Positions 1 to 7,470 of a stretch of 40,714 nt of DNA are shown in pieces. The notes beneath the pieces are model-generated. The model did not search any database. It had not been told where the DNA came from and saw only the letters and a program-made list of their open reading frames with translations. The number at the start of each line of letters is the position of its first letter. The stretch's first letter is position 1. Position numbers and translations under genes: made by a program. Source of the stretch: a virus; IMG/VR virus record IMGVR_UViG_3300047408_000298, positions 1 through 40,714 of that record. One strand, 5' to 3'.

Positions 1-419
1 GGGCGCTTCACCTTGAACTCATAGCCGGCAAATTTGAGGATCGCGGAGAGGGGCGTGTAGAGCTCGCGGTTGCGCGTCTGTGCCGTGCCCTTGGGAAAGA
101 GCGCGACCGCCGCATCTCGGATCGCGTCATTGTCGATCTCGCTGCAAAGATCGTCGCCGAAATGGGCGGCGAGCTTGGCGATGCGGGGCTCGTCCTTGTG
201 GTGGTTGATGTAGTCGAGCGCGGCTTGCGCGAAGGTCTTTACGTCGCCGTCGTCGTCGAGGGAAAGCTCACCACGTTCGATCCAGCCATCGAGGACGGCT
301 TGCGCGTCTTTGCGCGACAGCGCGCCAGTACTTCGGTCAATGCGCTCCCCTTTGAGAGTGCCGCGGACGTACCAGTATTTCGTTTTGCCTTGGCGCGGTG
401 CTTGAAGCTTGATCGGCAT
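1..419 (-). CDS. int: Tyrosine integrase, N-terminal part (gene continues at right edge)
   Basis: Site-specific recombinase expected to join attP with a host tRNA gene. This is the first 139 codons, starting with ATG at 419 (MPIKLQAPRQGKTKYWYVRG); they hold the arm-type DNA-binding region and the start of the SAM-like core-binding domain (AILKFAGYEFKVKR). The frame is open to the window edge. The right-edge fragment begins PKGWRGEQKTDW, the normal continuation in this family. If the two ends share the 4-base GGGC, the gene is 1011 nt, exactly 337 codons including the stop. The start overlaps the upstream excisionase-like gene by 181 nt, which is unusually long. The integrase role is certain from the C-terminal half; the joining of the two fragments is inference. 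Confidence 0.9.
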   Translation of the reverse strand, partial: MPIKLQAPRQGKTKYWYVRGTLKGERIDRSTGALSRKDAQAVLDGWIERGELSLDDDGDVKTFAQAALDYINHHKDEPRIAKLAAHFGDDLCSEIDNDAIRDAAVALFPKGTAQTRNRELYTPLSAILKFAGYEFKVKR

Positions 420-598
420 GTCGTCTTCTCCCCCTCCCGGCGCATCGCGTCGATGAGCCGGGAAATATCCGTTTCGGTAAATAGCTTACGATTACCGTTT
501 CGGATAAAAAAGGGATATTTTTCTACCAATTCGTCAAGTTTGCTGCGGCTGATGCGCAGCCGCGCGGCGGCCTCCTTGACGGTCAGAATCTCGGTCAT
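239..598 (-). CDS. Excisionase-like helix-turn-helix protein
   Basis: A 119-residue protein whose first 60 residues form a winged-helix/MerR-type DNA-binding domain (TVKEAAARLRISRSKLDELV, then ETDISRLIDAMRR), as in phage excisionases. The probable job is to bend attP DNA and steer the integrase towards excision. The ATG at 598 overlaps the stop of the Gp49-family gene (ATGA), which suggests translational coupling. The last 60 codons are read from DNA that also encodes the integrase N-terminus in another frame, and they look low-complexity and basic. Either the C-terminus is a genuine overlap or a frame error has removed an earlier stop. The excisionase role is inferred from the fold and the position next to int. 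Confidence 0.7.
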   Translation of the reverse strand: MTEILTVKEAAARLRISRSKLDELVEKYPFFIRNGNRKLFTETDISRLIDAMRREGEKTTCRSSFKHRAKAKRNTGTSAALSKGSALTEVLARCRAKTRKPSSMAGSNVVSFPSTTTAT

Positions 599-987
599 GC
601 GTCGCCCTCGGGAGGTTCTTTGACGGTGGCTTCGCTGAACAGGCGTTCGCGCAAGGCGTAGCCCATCAGCGGCCACATCTGCCGCACGGCATCCTCATAG
701 GCCAGCTTGCAGCCAAGTTCGGGATTGAAATTCTCGGGCGCTGCGGGCGCGGATTTGCCGATCACGGTGAAGCCGTTGCGCATCACCAGAATGCAGATCG
801 TGAGCACCTGTAACGTGGCGACATCCTGCGTGAAGCCGTGCAACAGCGTCGTGCTGTCGAAGGCGAGGGCGGCCTGGTCGCCGGTGAAGAAGAACCGGCG
901 GATCACCGCGCCCTCGATGTCGGAGAGCGCGATCCGGGGAGCCTTCGCGACGGCGGCGCAGTCCTGTTCGGTGGCGGTAAGCGTCAT
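595..987 (-). CDS. Gp49 / Sf6 gene 66 family phage protein
   Basis: A 130-residue protein that matches from memory the N4 Gp49 / Sf6 gene 66 family: a cysteine-containing strand (LTICILVMRNGFTVIGKSA), then ENFNPELGCKLAYEDAVRQM and the ending WPLMGYALRERL. The biochemical function of the family is unknown; it is common in early or lysogeny regions of temperate phages. The start is ATG 987, chosen because AGGAGG stands 8 nt upstream; longer in-frame starts have no such site. The stop overlaps the start of the excisionase-like gene, so both are probably on one leftward transcript. Confidence 0.75.
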   Translation of the reverse strand: MTLTATEQDCAAVAKAPRIALSDIEGAVIRRFFFTGDQAALAFDSTTLLHGFTQDVATLQVLTICILVMRNGFTVIGKSAPAAPENFNPELGCKLAYEDAVRQMWPLMGYALRERLFSEATVKEPPEGDA

Positions 988-1100
988 AGGGAAACCTCCT
1001 TTTGGTTGGGGCGCGCGAGCCCAAGCCCCATGCGGGGGGCGAAGGGCTTGGGCTCTGCGCTTTCCGCCCGGCTGCGAAGCCCGGACGAAACTCGAAAAAA

Positions 1101-1529
1101 TCACATGCGCCAGTCGGCGCCGGTCAGTCTCTTGTAGGCGGCCATGGCGTTCTCAACCTCGCCCCGCTCCCGGCTCTGACGAATGATGGCGTCGAGCCGC
1201 TCGATCATGGCGGCGCGCAAAGCGGGGTCGCGTTCCCAGGACGGCCGGTTGTCCGGGGCCGGCGATGCTGCCGCCGCTGCCGCCGCGGCTTCCTTCGCCT
1301 GGAACGCCGCGATCAGGGTGTCGAGGTCCTGCCCCATCTGGTGCGCCGTCAGATCGTAGCGCGCGGTCGAGCCTAGGGCGTCGCGCGAGCCGCCGTGCCG
1401 GTGGTGCTCGATCCAGTAAGAGCGCTTGCCGTTGAAGGTGGTGACGCAGAAGCGCCATTCGCCCGGACGCTGCCGCTCAGGCGGTGCCTGCGTCACGGGC
1501 GGGGTGATGCACCAAGCGGCGTCAGGCAT
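1101..1529 (-). CDS. Hypothetical protein, 142 aa
   Basis: I do not recognise the family. The start is ATG 1529 (MPDAAWCITPP) with GGGAG upstream, overlapping the end of the preceding gene by 8 nt. The N-terminal half contains a compact beta-rich stretch (WRFCVTTFNGKRSYWIEHH). The middle has an alanine run, and the C-terminal third is charged and helical (RAAMIERLDAIIRQSRERGE). It lies in the leftward lysogeny operon between the small proteins and the Gp49-family gene. There is a gap of about 110 nt to the next gene, which has its own strong ribosome-binding site. Confidence 0.6.
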   Translation of the reverse strand: MPDAAWCITPPVTQAPPERQRPGEWRFCVTTFNGKRSYWIEHHRHGGSRDALGSTARYDLTAHQMGQDLDTLIAAFQAKEAAAAAAAASPAPDNRPSWERDPALRAAMIERLDAIIRQSRERGEVENAMAAYKRLTGADWRM

Positions 1530-1752
1530 CGTCGCGCTCCCGCTCTTGCAGGTGCCGGATGGCCTCGGTCGCGAGCGCATAGGAGCGATAGGTCAATTCC
1601 TGAAAGCGCCGCGCGCGGCCATGGGCGAGCTTGAGCGCATCGTCCTGTTCGGTGACGAGGCGGATGAGGGCGAGGATCGTGCGGTAGGCGGCGCGCTCGC
1701 GCTCGCTGCCCTGGGCAAGCTGGTGCAACAGGCTGTCGGCGGCGGGCTTCAT
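1522..1752 (-). CDS. Hypothetical helical protein, 76 aa
   Basis: A short, mostly alpha-helical, charged protein (MKPAADSLLHQLAQGSERER onward) ending in HLQERERDDA. No family recognised. I chose ATG 1752, which lies 4 nt after the stop of the upstream gene; the longer reading in this frame is proline/serine-rich and overlaps that gene. The tight packing with both neighbours is typical of a co-translated phage operon. Confidence 0.55.
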   Translation of the reverse strand: MKPAADSLLHQLAQGSERERAAYRTILALIRLVTEQDDALKLAHGRARRFQELTYRSYALATEAIRHLQERERDDA

Positions 1753-1756
1753 GGCG

Positions 1757-2086
1757 TCATAGGTCGTCGAGGACGATGGCGGGGGCGTTGAGGTCGTTGG
1801 CCTCGAAAATCCGCCGGCTGATCTCGTTCGTGACGAAGCTGGCAAAGAGTTTGGGATTGGGATGCCGGCGCCCGCCATGGGCCATGGCTTCGACATGGAG
1901 GGTCAGCATGAGGGCTCGGGCCGCGCGCGGGGGGATGCCGCGCGCGCTCATTTCCAGACGCAAGGCGTTGAGTTCGGCGACGAGGCGGGTGTGTTCGGTC
2001 TGGAACGCGGGGCTGGCGAGCCAATCCTCGGCTTCGCGGATTTCATGTGAAACAACCGGATCGGTAAATTTGGGATGGGTTTTCAC
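1757..2086 (-). CDS. Hypothetical protein, 109 aa
   Basis: The protein begins at a GTG (2086) with AAGGAG 9 nt upstream; there is no better ATG. It is helical and charged, with no recognised domain (PVVSHEIREAEDWLASPAF, then LMLTLHVEAMAHGGRRHPNP). It is the first gene after the repressor on the leftward strand. Two repressor-type palindromes (2143-2155 and 2175-2187) lie between it and the repressor gene, and one more (2054-2066) lies in its first codons. This suggests its transcription can be controlled separately by the repressor or the Cro-like protein. Confidence 0.6.
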   Translation of the reverse strand: MKTHPKFTDPVVSHEIREAEDWLASPAFQTEHTRLVAELNALRLEMSARGIPPRAARALMLTLHVEAMAHGGRRHPNPKLFASFVTNEISRRIFEANDLNAPAIVLDDL

Positions 2087-2187
2087 GGGCGCGCGCTCCT
2101 TGAGGAAGGCGCGCCATTAACCTTCAGAGGTTCGGGCGTGTCAACCGAAATGGTTAAATTAGGCGAGGGATATTTTCCGGAACGGTT
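2054..2187. promoter_or_regulatory. Cluster of AACC-N5-GGTT operators
   Basis: Three 13-bp imperfect palindromes share the pattern AACC-N5-GGTW: 2054-2066 (AACCGGATCGGTA), 2143-2155 (AACCGAAATGGTT) and 2175-2187 (TTCCGGAACGGTT). A related 14-bp inverted repeat with a 6-base spacer is at 2119-2132. They surround the start of the 109-aa gene and resemble the sites beside the repressor gene and the early promoter. Binding by the phage repressor is inferred. Confidence 0.55.
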
Positions 2188-2578
2188 ATTCGGTGGCGGT
2201 CCTCGCCGTGATCTCCTGTTCAAACATCAAGCTGGCGCGGGCGGCTTCGCGATGCTTGAGCCAAAGCTTTGCCATCCGCACGATGTCCTCTTCAGTGAGG
2301 GTCATGCCCCGTCCCTCATTGAACTGGATGGTGAGATTCCCGGTGAAGTCGAGGGCGAGTGACGAGCGCGGTGCCACATCCTCATCGGGCAAGAGCTCGG
2401 AGACTCGCACCTTAAGCGCGGCGGCGATGCGGCGCATCCAGGCGAGCGTCAGGCGCCGGTCCTCGGATTCGAGCCGGCTGATCTGAACGTCGCTGGTCTT
2501 GGGCTTCAAGCGGCGGGCGAGGTCTTTCTGTGTCATGCCGCGTTCCTTGCGCAGGGCGGCGATTTTCGTGGTGCTCAT
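2186..2578 (-). CDS. XRE-family phage repressor (CI-like)
   Basis: A DNA-binding protein of 130 residues. Residues about 5-60 form an HTH_XRE domain (IAALRKERGMTQKDLARRL, the recognition-helix region SDVQISRLE, then a hydrophobic core ending VRVSELL). The C-terminal 70 residues carry no recognisable LexA-type protease motif. It is transcribed divergently from the Cro-like gene at 2975, and matching palindromes lie on both sides, which is the usual lysogeny-switch arrangement. I chose ATG 2578; an in-frame ATG at 2593 would add five residues. Neither has a strong Shine-Dalgarno sequence, so the message may be leaderless or weakly translated. Confidence 0.8.
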   Translation of the reverse strand: MSTTKIAALRKERGMTQKDLARRLKPKTSDVQISRLESEDRRLTLAWMRRIAAALKVRVSELLPDEDVAPRSSLALDFTGNLTIQFNEGRGMTLTEEDIVRMAKLWLKHREAARASLMFEQEITARTATE

Positions 2579-2620
2579 GGCGACGGGCGACATCCGGTTC
2601 GATGGTGCGGCTATAGAAAT

Positions 2621-2633
2621 AACCGAAACGGTA
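2621..2633. promoter_or_regulatory. Operator upstream of repressor gene
   Basis: The 13-bp palindrome AACCGAAACGGTA lies about 43-55 bp upstream of the repressor ATG. Reading leftward, a CTATAG that could serve as a -10 follows it. It matches the other operator-like sites in the control region and is probably an autoregulatory site. Confidence 0.55.
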
Positions 2634-2673
2634 ATTTGGTGCATGACAAATCTGAGACTTTGCGCGTCCGGAA

Positions 2674-2747
2674 TTTTGGTGGAGAATTGGTGGTATAGCG
2701 GCTAAGCCGTTGAAATCATTAGGCTAGGCACTCCCTACACAAGGGAT
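2674..2747 (-). repeat. Composite att-like site A (core plus arms), inverted to site B
   Basis: On the plus strand 2731-2747 reads CTCCC-TACACAA-GGGAT, the shape of the tRNA anticodon stem-loop used as core in attP. On the other side, 2674-2693 holds two CCACCA-type arm motifs 11 bp apart. The core centre is 46 bp from the first arm motif. Read on the minus strand, this segment is about 85% identical by eye to 15945-16015 and shares core and arm pattern with attP at 39951-40025. It is intergenic, between the repressor gene and the early control region. Its role is unknown; an integrase-binding site is the most direct explanation. Confidence 0.65.
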
Positions 2748-2864
2748 GGAATCACGGGCGGCCCGCGTTTGATCGGGCAGGCCGAAGGCGTGTCTGTTCA
2801 GAGTCGTACATGCTCACAAGGATTTCAGTGGTCTAAGTTGGGATTCCGTCCGGGGTTGGGACTA

Positions 2865-2936
2865 GACCATTATGGTAATAGCCGCTCCCAAAATTTAACC
2901 ATAATGGTTGACACTGGCGCGGGCCGCCGTCTTAAC
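2865..2936 (+). promoter_or_regulatory. Early rightward promoter with paired operators
   Basis: Two palindromes, 2865-2877 (GACCATTATGGTA) and 2897-2909 (AACCATAATGGTT, a perfect AACC...GGTT dyad), are 32 bp apart. The second overlaps the TTGACA at 2908-2913, which is followed after 17 bp by CTTAAC at 2931-2936, an acceptable alphaproteobacterial -10. Repressor bound at the second site would block the -35. The promoter drives the Cro-like gene at 2975 and the primase/helicase operon. The -10 is weak, so the exact start site is uncertain. The rest of 2645-2974 holds no gene. Confidence 0.7.
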
Positions 2937-2974
2937 TCTTTTGCGAGAGGCGCGACGGGAAGGCTTGCCGGATT

Positions 2975-3250
2975 ATGGTAAATTCCCCCCTTCACCATCC
3001 CCTGAAAATCTGGCTGCACGATCACCGCCGGCCCAATGGCTTCGCCGCCAAGCGCCTTGGGGTCAGCGTCATCACGGTGTCGCGCTGGTTCATGGGCGTG
3101 CGCGAGATGCGGGTCGAAAACCGCATCGCGGTCGAGGCCCTGACCGATGGCGCGGTGACGCGCCGGGCGATCGAAGACTGGCAGGCCGCGCATCTGACGC
3201 GCCTCAACAAGCCGGGTCCGGATGGCCTCTGCGCGGAGCCGCCGCCATGA
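2975..3250 (+). CDS. Cro-like / YdaS-type HTH regulator
   Basis: A 91-residue DNA-binding protein and the first gene of the rightward early operon. Residues about 8-40 form an HTH (LKIWLHDHRRPNGFAAKRL followed by GVSVITVSRWFMG), typical of the Cro/YdaS families that bind operators shared with the repressor. It is transcribed divergently from the XRE repressor across paired operators, which supports a Cro-type role. The start is ATG 2975. Its TGA overlaps the next ATG (ATGA at 3247), which implies coupling. Confidence 0.75.
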   Translation: MVNSPLHHPLKIWLHDHRRPNGFAAKRLGVSVITVSRWFMGVREMRVENRIAVEALTDGAVTRRAIEDWQAAHLTRLNKPGPDGLCAEPPP

Positions 3251-3549
3251 GCCGGTTCAGCCGTGGCACGCATCTGATCGTCATCGCCAAGCGCGCGGCG
3301 CGGGGGGCCAGCAGCGAGGACCGCAACGCCGCGCTCGCCGACATGGTGCTCGCCCGCCTGCCGCCGCCCGAAGTGGTCGGCGAGGTCAAGCACCTGGCCG
3401 CGCGCACCTTGCGCGAGGCAACGCTGAACCTCGCCGCGCTCGAGGGCGAAGCGCGCGCGCTCGCGGCCGACGCGGTGATGGCGCTCGTCGATGCGTTCGC
3501 GCGGCTCGAGAACGATGCTCCGTATCCGCATCGGAAGGCGGCGCGGTGA
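3247..3549 (+). CDS. Hypothetical helical protein, 100 aa
   Basis: An alanine-rich, charged, almost entirely helical protein (SRFSRGTHLIVIAKRAARGA at the start, then LREATLNLAALEGEARALAA). No family recognised. It is coupled by ATGA overlap to the Cro-like gene upstream and by TGATG to the 62-aa gene downstream, so it belongs to the early operon that leads into the primase. Confidence 0.6.
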   Translation: MSRFSRGTHLIVIAKRAARGASSEDRNAALADMVLARLPPPEVVGEVKHLAARTLREATLNLAALEGEARALAADAVMALVDAFARLENDAPYPHRKAAR

Positions 3550-3737
3550 TGAGCACCAAGCGCGACATCGAAACCTTGATGCGCGATTTCGCCAAGAAGG
3601 GCGGCACGGTGAGCGTGGTGCCGGCGGGCAAGAGCACGGTCGATTGGAGTTCGGGAGGATTCCGCAATCTCGCCTCGGTCGTCGGCAAGCTCGGCCATAA
3701 AAAGCGGCGCAAGAAAAAGCTCAAGGACGAAGCATGA
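3549..3737 (+). CDS. Small basic protein, 62 aa
   Basis: A small protein with a hydrophilic body (MSTKRDIETLMRDFAKKGGT) and a strongly basic tail (HKKRRKKKLKDEA) suited to nucleic-acid contact. No family recognised. It sits directly before the primase gene with a 4-nt overlap (ATGA at 3734), so it is translated in step with it; a role in replication is possible but unproven. Confidence 0.6.
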   Translation: MSTKRDIETLMRDFAKKGGTVSVVPAGKSTVDWSSGGFRNLASVVGKLGHKKRRKKKLKDEA

Positions 3738-4828
3738 GTGCCGTGCGCTACTACTACACGGTCGAGCAGATCGACCGTCTGCTGATTAATCAGATGGAGC
3801 GTCTGGCGCGCGAGCTCGCGCCCGATGGCGAGCGCCGCGGTCATGAATGGGTGGCGATCAATCCGGCGCGGTTCGACCGCAGCCGCGGGTCCTTCAGCAT
3901 CAATCTCGCGACCGGGGTGTGGAAGGATTTTTTTACCGGCGACGGCGCCAAGGCGCTGCCCGGCCTGTCGCTCGTCGCCTATCTCGCGACCGAAGGCGAT
4001 TTTCACCGCGCTATCCCTTGGGCGAAGCGCTGGCTCGGCATCGAGGGCGAGGCCCCGGACCCGGCCAAGGCGCGCGCCGTCGAGGAACAGGTCAAGCGCA
4101 ACCGCGCCGGCGAAAAAGCGGAACGCGACAGGAAGCGCGACATCGCCTTCGCGCTCTATCTCGAATCGAACCCGCTCGATGGGGAAGATCCGGCGAGCCT
4201 GTATTTGAAGGCGCGCGGGCTGGACCCGCGCGAACTCGAAGGCGGCGTGTTTCCGCGCAGCTTGCACTTCCATCCGCGTCTGACGCATCCGAGTCAGCCG
4301 GGGCGCTTTCCCGCGCTCGTCGCCTGCCAAAGTCTTGAAGGCCAGGGCCGGGGCTTCGGCGGCATCCATCGCATCTATCTGAAATGCGAAGGCGGGGTGT
4401 GGGTGAAGGCGTTCGGGAAGAAGGATTCGAAATGCGTGCTCGGCTATGTCGCCGGCGCGAGCATCCGCATCGCGCGGGGGCGATCGGGCAAGGCGCTGAA
4501 TCACGCGCCCAAGGGCGAGTGGGTTCACGCCACGGAAGGCATCGAAGACGGTCTGGCGCTGGCGATCGCGCTGCCCGGCGAGCGGGTGGTCGCGGCCTAT
4601 AGCCTGAACGCGCTCGGCCTGATGCGCTTTCCGGAAACCATCGGCGGCGTGGTGGTGGTCGGCGATAACGATACCGGCAATGTGGAAGCGGAACGCAATC
4701 TCGAATTGCGCTGCCTCGATCTTGCGGATCGGTACGAAGTCAAACTCGCGCGAATGCCCGATGCCTTCAAGGACGTGAACGATGTCCTGATCGGAAAGAC
4801 GCGCGGGCAAGGGCGGGGTGCCGCATGA
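3734..4828 (+). CDS. Toprim-domain primase-like protein
   Basis: A 364-residue replication protein. The N-terminal 100 residues resemble the DUF7146-type region of phage and plasmid primases (WVAINPARFDRSRGSFSINL, GVWKDFFTGD). Residues about 265-350 form a Toprim fold: the conserved Glu in TEGIEDGLALA (about 268), the DxD-type acidic pair in VVVGDNDTGN (311-313), and DVND near 350. It should make primers at the replication fork, with the P-loop protein encoded 400 bp downstream as helicase partner. No zinc-finger cysteine set is visible at the N-terminus. The stop overlaps the next start. Confidence 0.85.
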   Translation: MSAVRYYYTVEQIDRLLINQMERLARELAPDGERRGHEWVAINPARFDRSRGSFSINLATGVWKDFFTGDGAKALPGLSLVAYLATEGDFHRAIPWAKRWLGIEGEAPDPAKARAVEEQVKRNRAGEKAERDRKRDIAFALYLESNPLDGEDPASLYLKARGLDPRELEGGVFPRSLHFHPRLTHPSQPGRFPALVACQSLEGQGRGFGGIHRIYLKCEGGVWVKAFGKKDSKCVLGYVAGASIRIARGRSGKALNHAPKGEWVHATEGIEDGLALAIALPGERVVAAYSLNALGLMRFPETIGGVVVVGDNDTGNVEAERNLELRCLDLADRYEVKLARMPDAFKDVNDVLIGKTRGQGRGAA

Positions 4829-5001
4829 GCAAACTCGCGGATGCCGAATTGGAAGCGATGGCGAAGCGATTCGCCGATCATTTCGGGTGTCCGAAGAGTC
4901 TGCGCGATCTGTCTTATGCGCCGTGGGTTGAACAGTTGAAGGCCGATGCGGTGGCGCTGCTCGCCGAAGTGCGGCGGCTGCGCAGGGAGGATCAGACATG
5001 A
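4825..5001 (+). CDS. Hypothetical protein, 58 aa
   Basis: A small helical protein (MSKLADAELEAMAKRFADHF, ending AEVRRLRREDQT). It overlaps both neighbours by 4 nt (ATGA at 4825 and at 4998), which strongly supports it as a translated gene despite its size. No recognised domain. It lies between the primase and the helicase-like ATPase and is probably an accessory early protein. Confidence 0.6.
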   Translation: MSKLADAELEAMAKRFADHFGCPKSLRDLSYAPWVEQLKADAVALLAEVRRLRREDQT

Positions 5002-5231
5002 CAAGCGAGCCGGATCATGCCTGGTGGGGGATGCGCGACGCGCCTCGGGACGGCACGGTGATTACGATTCTGGTGAAGGGCGCCGGCGGCGTGCGGAAGC
5101 AGCCGCCTTTCGAGCATGAATTTCCCTATCCGGTTGTCTGGTCGGGGGGGCGCTGGTGCTTTGCGCGAAACAAGGCCCCGCTCTTTGACTGGCAACAGCC
5201 GCTCCGGTGGAAACCGGCGGCGCACCCATGA
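4998..5231 (+). CDS. DUF551-like small protein, 77 aa
   Basis: The pattern is that of DUF551-type phage proteins: a Trp followed by DAPRDGTVITILVKG, a VVWSGGRWCF strand, and a C-terminal FDWQQPLRWKP. Function is unknown in the family; members are common in early operons of temperate phages. The start ATG 4998 overlaps the previous stop and the TGA overlaps the helicase-like gene's ATG. Confidence 0.65.
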   Translation: MTSEPDHAWWGMRDAPRDGTVITILVKGAGGVRKQPPFEHEFPYPVVWSGGRWCFARNKAPLFDWQQPLRWKPAAHP

Positions 5232-7156
5232 CGGACGAAACCCCTTCCTCCGAACCCAAAAAGACGGTTCACCTTGCGGTCGTCAATGCGGAGCCGATCA
5301 AGCGGCGGCCGAAGAAAGAGAAGACGGCGGCGGGCGAAGGCCCCCCCTTCTATGCGACGGAAATTCCGGACCGTCTGCCGCCCGATGCGCCGGTCGTCGC
5401 GCTCGGGCGCAAGGGCAATGTCTGTTATTTCCTCGACAGCATCGGCCAGTTGATCGAACTCAAATGCAGCGAGGTCAACCGCCTCAACATCATCGGGTTG
5501 TTCGGCGGCGAGCAATGGCTGCGCAAGCGCTTCCCGGTCTATGACAAGGACGGCAATCTCAAGAATTGGAATCACGGCATCCTCGGCGGGATGCTGATCC
5601 GGGCCGCGACCGAGAAGGGCGTGTGGGACCCGATGACCCATGTCCGCACACAGGGCGGATGGGTGGAAGAGGGCAAGCTCATCATCCATTGCGGCGATGT
5701 GCTCTATGTCGGCAAGGAGCGCGTCGGCACGGGTTTGCGCGGCGGTCTGCTCTATCCGAAATGCGCGAGCGTGCGCGAGCCTGTGTTCGGGGCGAAGGCG
5801 GGGGCCGATGGTCCCGCCGCGAAGCTGCTCGCGCTCGCGGAAACCTGCCAATGGGCGCAGCCGGTCATGGCGAAGCTTTGGGTCGGGCTCTATGGCTGTC
5901 AATGTCTCGGGCAGGCGAATGAATGGCGCGCGCAAGCGTGGATTACCGGGGGCTTCGGCTCCGGCAAGAGCACGCTGCAATTGTTGAGCCGGTGGTTGCA
6001 CGGCAGCGACGGCATGATCGAAGCGGAGAACGCGACGACGGCGGGCATCGCGCAGACGGTCGGCTATTCCTCGCGGCCCGTCAGCCTCGATGAGCTCGAA
6101 GCCAAGGCCGACAATCGTCAGATCACCGAAACCATCGAATTGATGCGGATCGCAAGCAGCGGCGGCACGCGGTTGCGTGGCGGGCAGGACGGCACGCCGA
6201 CATCGACACAGCTTTGGAACTGCTTTGTGGCGTCGTCGGTGCTGATGCCGCCACTGCGGGCACAGGACCGTTCGCGCTTTGCCGTGTTGTCGTTGTTGCG
6301 CCGGGGTGCGCGCGAACGCGAGGCCGGCGAAGACGAAGGCGAACTCGAAGACGACATCGAAGTGCATGAGGTGTTGGGCAGACGGGAGGATTGGACCCGC
6401 ATCGGCGCGGAATTGCTCGGGCGTCTGGTCGAGCAATGGGGCCGGTACAAACGGACCCTGGGGTCCTATCGCCGGGGTTTGCGCAATGCCGGTCATACCG
6501 ATCGCATCGCCGATCAGTATGCCGCCATCGGTGCGGCCTACGATCTGATGATGTGGACCGGGTTCGATCCGGCGCGCGCCGAAGAATGGGGGCAGGCGAT
6601 GCCCTTGAGCGTGGTCGGCGAGGCCGATCAGAAAAGCGAGGAACGCCAATGCCTCGATCATCTGTTGGAATATCTGCCCGATCATTTCCGGGGCGGGTCG
6701 CGCGAATCGGTGGCGTTTTGGCTGGTCGAAGCGCGGCGCGAATTGCTCGAGGCGATGGGACAGAAGACGGCGGGCGACACGCTGGCGCGGATTGGGCTCA
6801 GGGTCTATCGCGATGCGCGCAGTTTCGCGGCGGGGGCGTCGAAGCGATTCGAAGGCAAGTCCGATTGGCAGGATGAGCAGGGCTGGTTCGTGGACATCAG
6901 CCATACCGCGCTCGAATTGCGGAAGATCTTCAACGGTACGCAATGGAAGGGCGAGGCGGGTGCGCCGGGGACCTGGGCGCAGGCGATGCAGCGGCTCGAT
7001 GGCGCGATCTTCGGCAATCGCGGCGAGGTCCGGCGGCGGCGTATCGGCGGCGTCCAGCATATCGTCACGACATTGCCGTGGGAGACGGTGTTCCCGCCGA
7101 TGCAGGCGGGCGAGGAAGACGACATCGCGCCGCCCGATCGAGCGAAAGGAAATTGA
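5228..7156 (+). CDS. P-loop helicase-like replication ATPase (DUF927-like)
   Basis: A 642-residue protein with a Walker A at 241-249 (GGFGSGKST) and a likely Walker B/acidic box in RPVSLDELEA (about 283-292). These are followed by a strand-and-helix core with LWNCFVASSVLMPPLRAQDR, probably the sensor and arginine-finger region. The architecture recalls DUF927-type phage helicases that work with a Toprim primase. The N-terminal 200 residues lack an obvious zinc finger. An acidic linker (EREAGEDEGELEDDIEVHE) separates the ATPase core from a helical C-terminal half. The start is ATG 5228 in an ATGA overlap. Replicative helicase function is inferred from the P-loop and the neighbours. Confidence 0.8.
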   Translation: MTDETPSSEPKKTVHLAVVNAEPIKRRPKKEKTAAGEGPPFYATEIPDRLPPDAPVVALGRKGNVCYFLDSIGQLIELKCSEVNRLNIIGLFGGEQWLRKRFPVYDKDGNLKNWNHGILGGMLIRAATEKGVWDPMTHVRTQGGWVEEGKLIIHCGDVLYVGKERVGTGLRGGLLYPKCASVREPVFGAKAGADGPAAKLLALAETCQWAQPVMAKLWVGLYGCQCLGQANEWRAQAWITGGFGSGKSTLQLLSRWLHGSDGMIEAENATTAGIAQTVGYSSRPVSLDELEAKADNRQITETIELMRIASSGGTRLRGGQDGTPTSTQLWNCFVASSVLMPPLRAQDRSRFAVLSLLRRGAREREAGEDEGELEDDIEVHEVLGRREDWTRIGAELLGRLVEQWGRYKRTLGSYRRGLRNAGHTDRIADQYAAIGAAYDLMMWTGFDPARAEEWGQAMPLSVVGEADQKSEERQCLDHLLEYLPDHFRGGSRESVAFWLVEARRELLEAMGQKTAGDTLARIGLRVYRDARSFAAGASKRFEGKSDWQDEQGWFVDISHTALELRKIFNGTQWKGEAGAPGTWAQAMQRLDGAIFGNRGEVRRRRIGGVQHIVTTLPWETVFPPMQAGEEDDIAPPDRAKGN

Positions 7157-7158
7157 CG

Positions 7159-7398
7159 ATGGCTTGCTTCACTCCGGCAGTCTTGCAGAGTTTTTTGATC
7201 TGGCTCGTCTTTGTCATCGCGGTCATCGCCATCGTCAATTTGGTGGTGCCTTGGGTGCTCGCGCAATTCGGCAATCCGGACGGCGGCATTGTCGTGGCGA
7301 TTCTGCGCATCATCATTTGGGCGCTGGTGGCGATCGCCATCATCGTTTTCGTTTTCGATTTGCTCTCCTGCACGGGCCTATTCGCGATCCGGCGGTGA
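7159..7398 (+). CDS. Small two-segment membrane protein (possible holin)
   Basis: 79 residues with two hydrophobic segments of about 20-25 residues (roughly 9-34 and 45-68), separated by a short GNPDGG turn and ending in a short basic tail (FAIRR). The size and topology fit a class II holin or pinholin, but no lysis gene is recognisable nearby, so this is only a suggestion. It starts 3 nt after the helicase-like gene's stop, with AAGGA upstream. Confidence 0.65.
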   Translation: MACFTPAVLQSFLIWLVFVIAVIAIVNLVVPWVLAQFGNPDGGIVVAILRIIIWALVAIAIIVFVFDLLSCTGLFAIRR

Positions 7399-7470
7399 GC
7401 GATGGGGCCGCTTTAAGGGGGCGGCTCCTGTGCTTCGAGGGTGGTGTCAACCAAAAAAGGAGATTCATTC

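Noticed and set aside
3386-4999. Long minus-strand open frame opposite the primase
   Set aside because: Antisense shadow of high-GC codons; the plus strand has a clear Toprim protein with overlapping neighbours, and the minus frame has no recognisable domain.
5126-7060. Long minus-strand frame opposite the helicase-like gene
   Set aside because: Arg/His-rich shadow translation without domains; the P-loop protein on the plus strand explains the coding bias.
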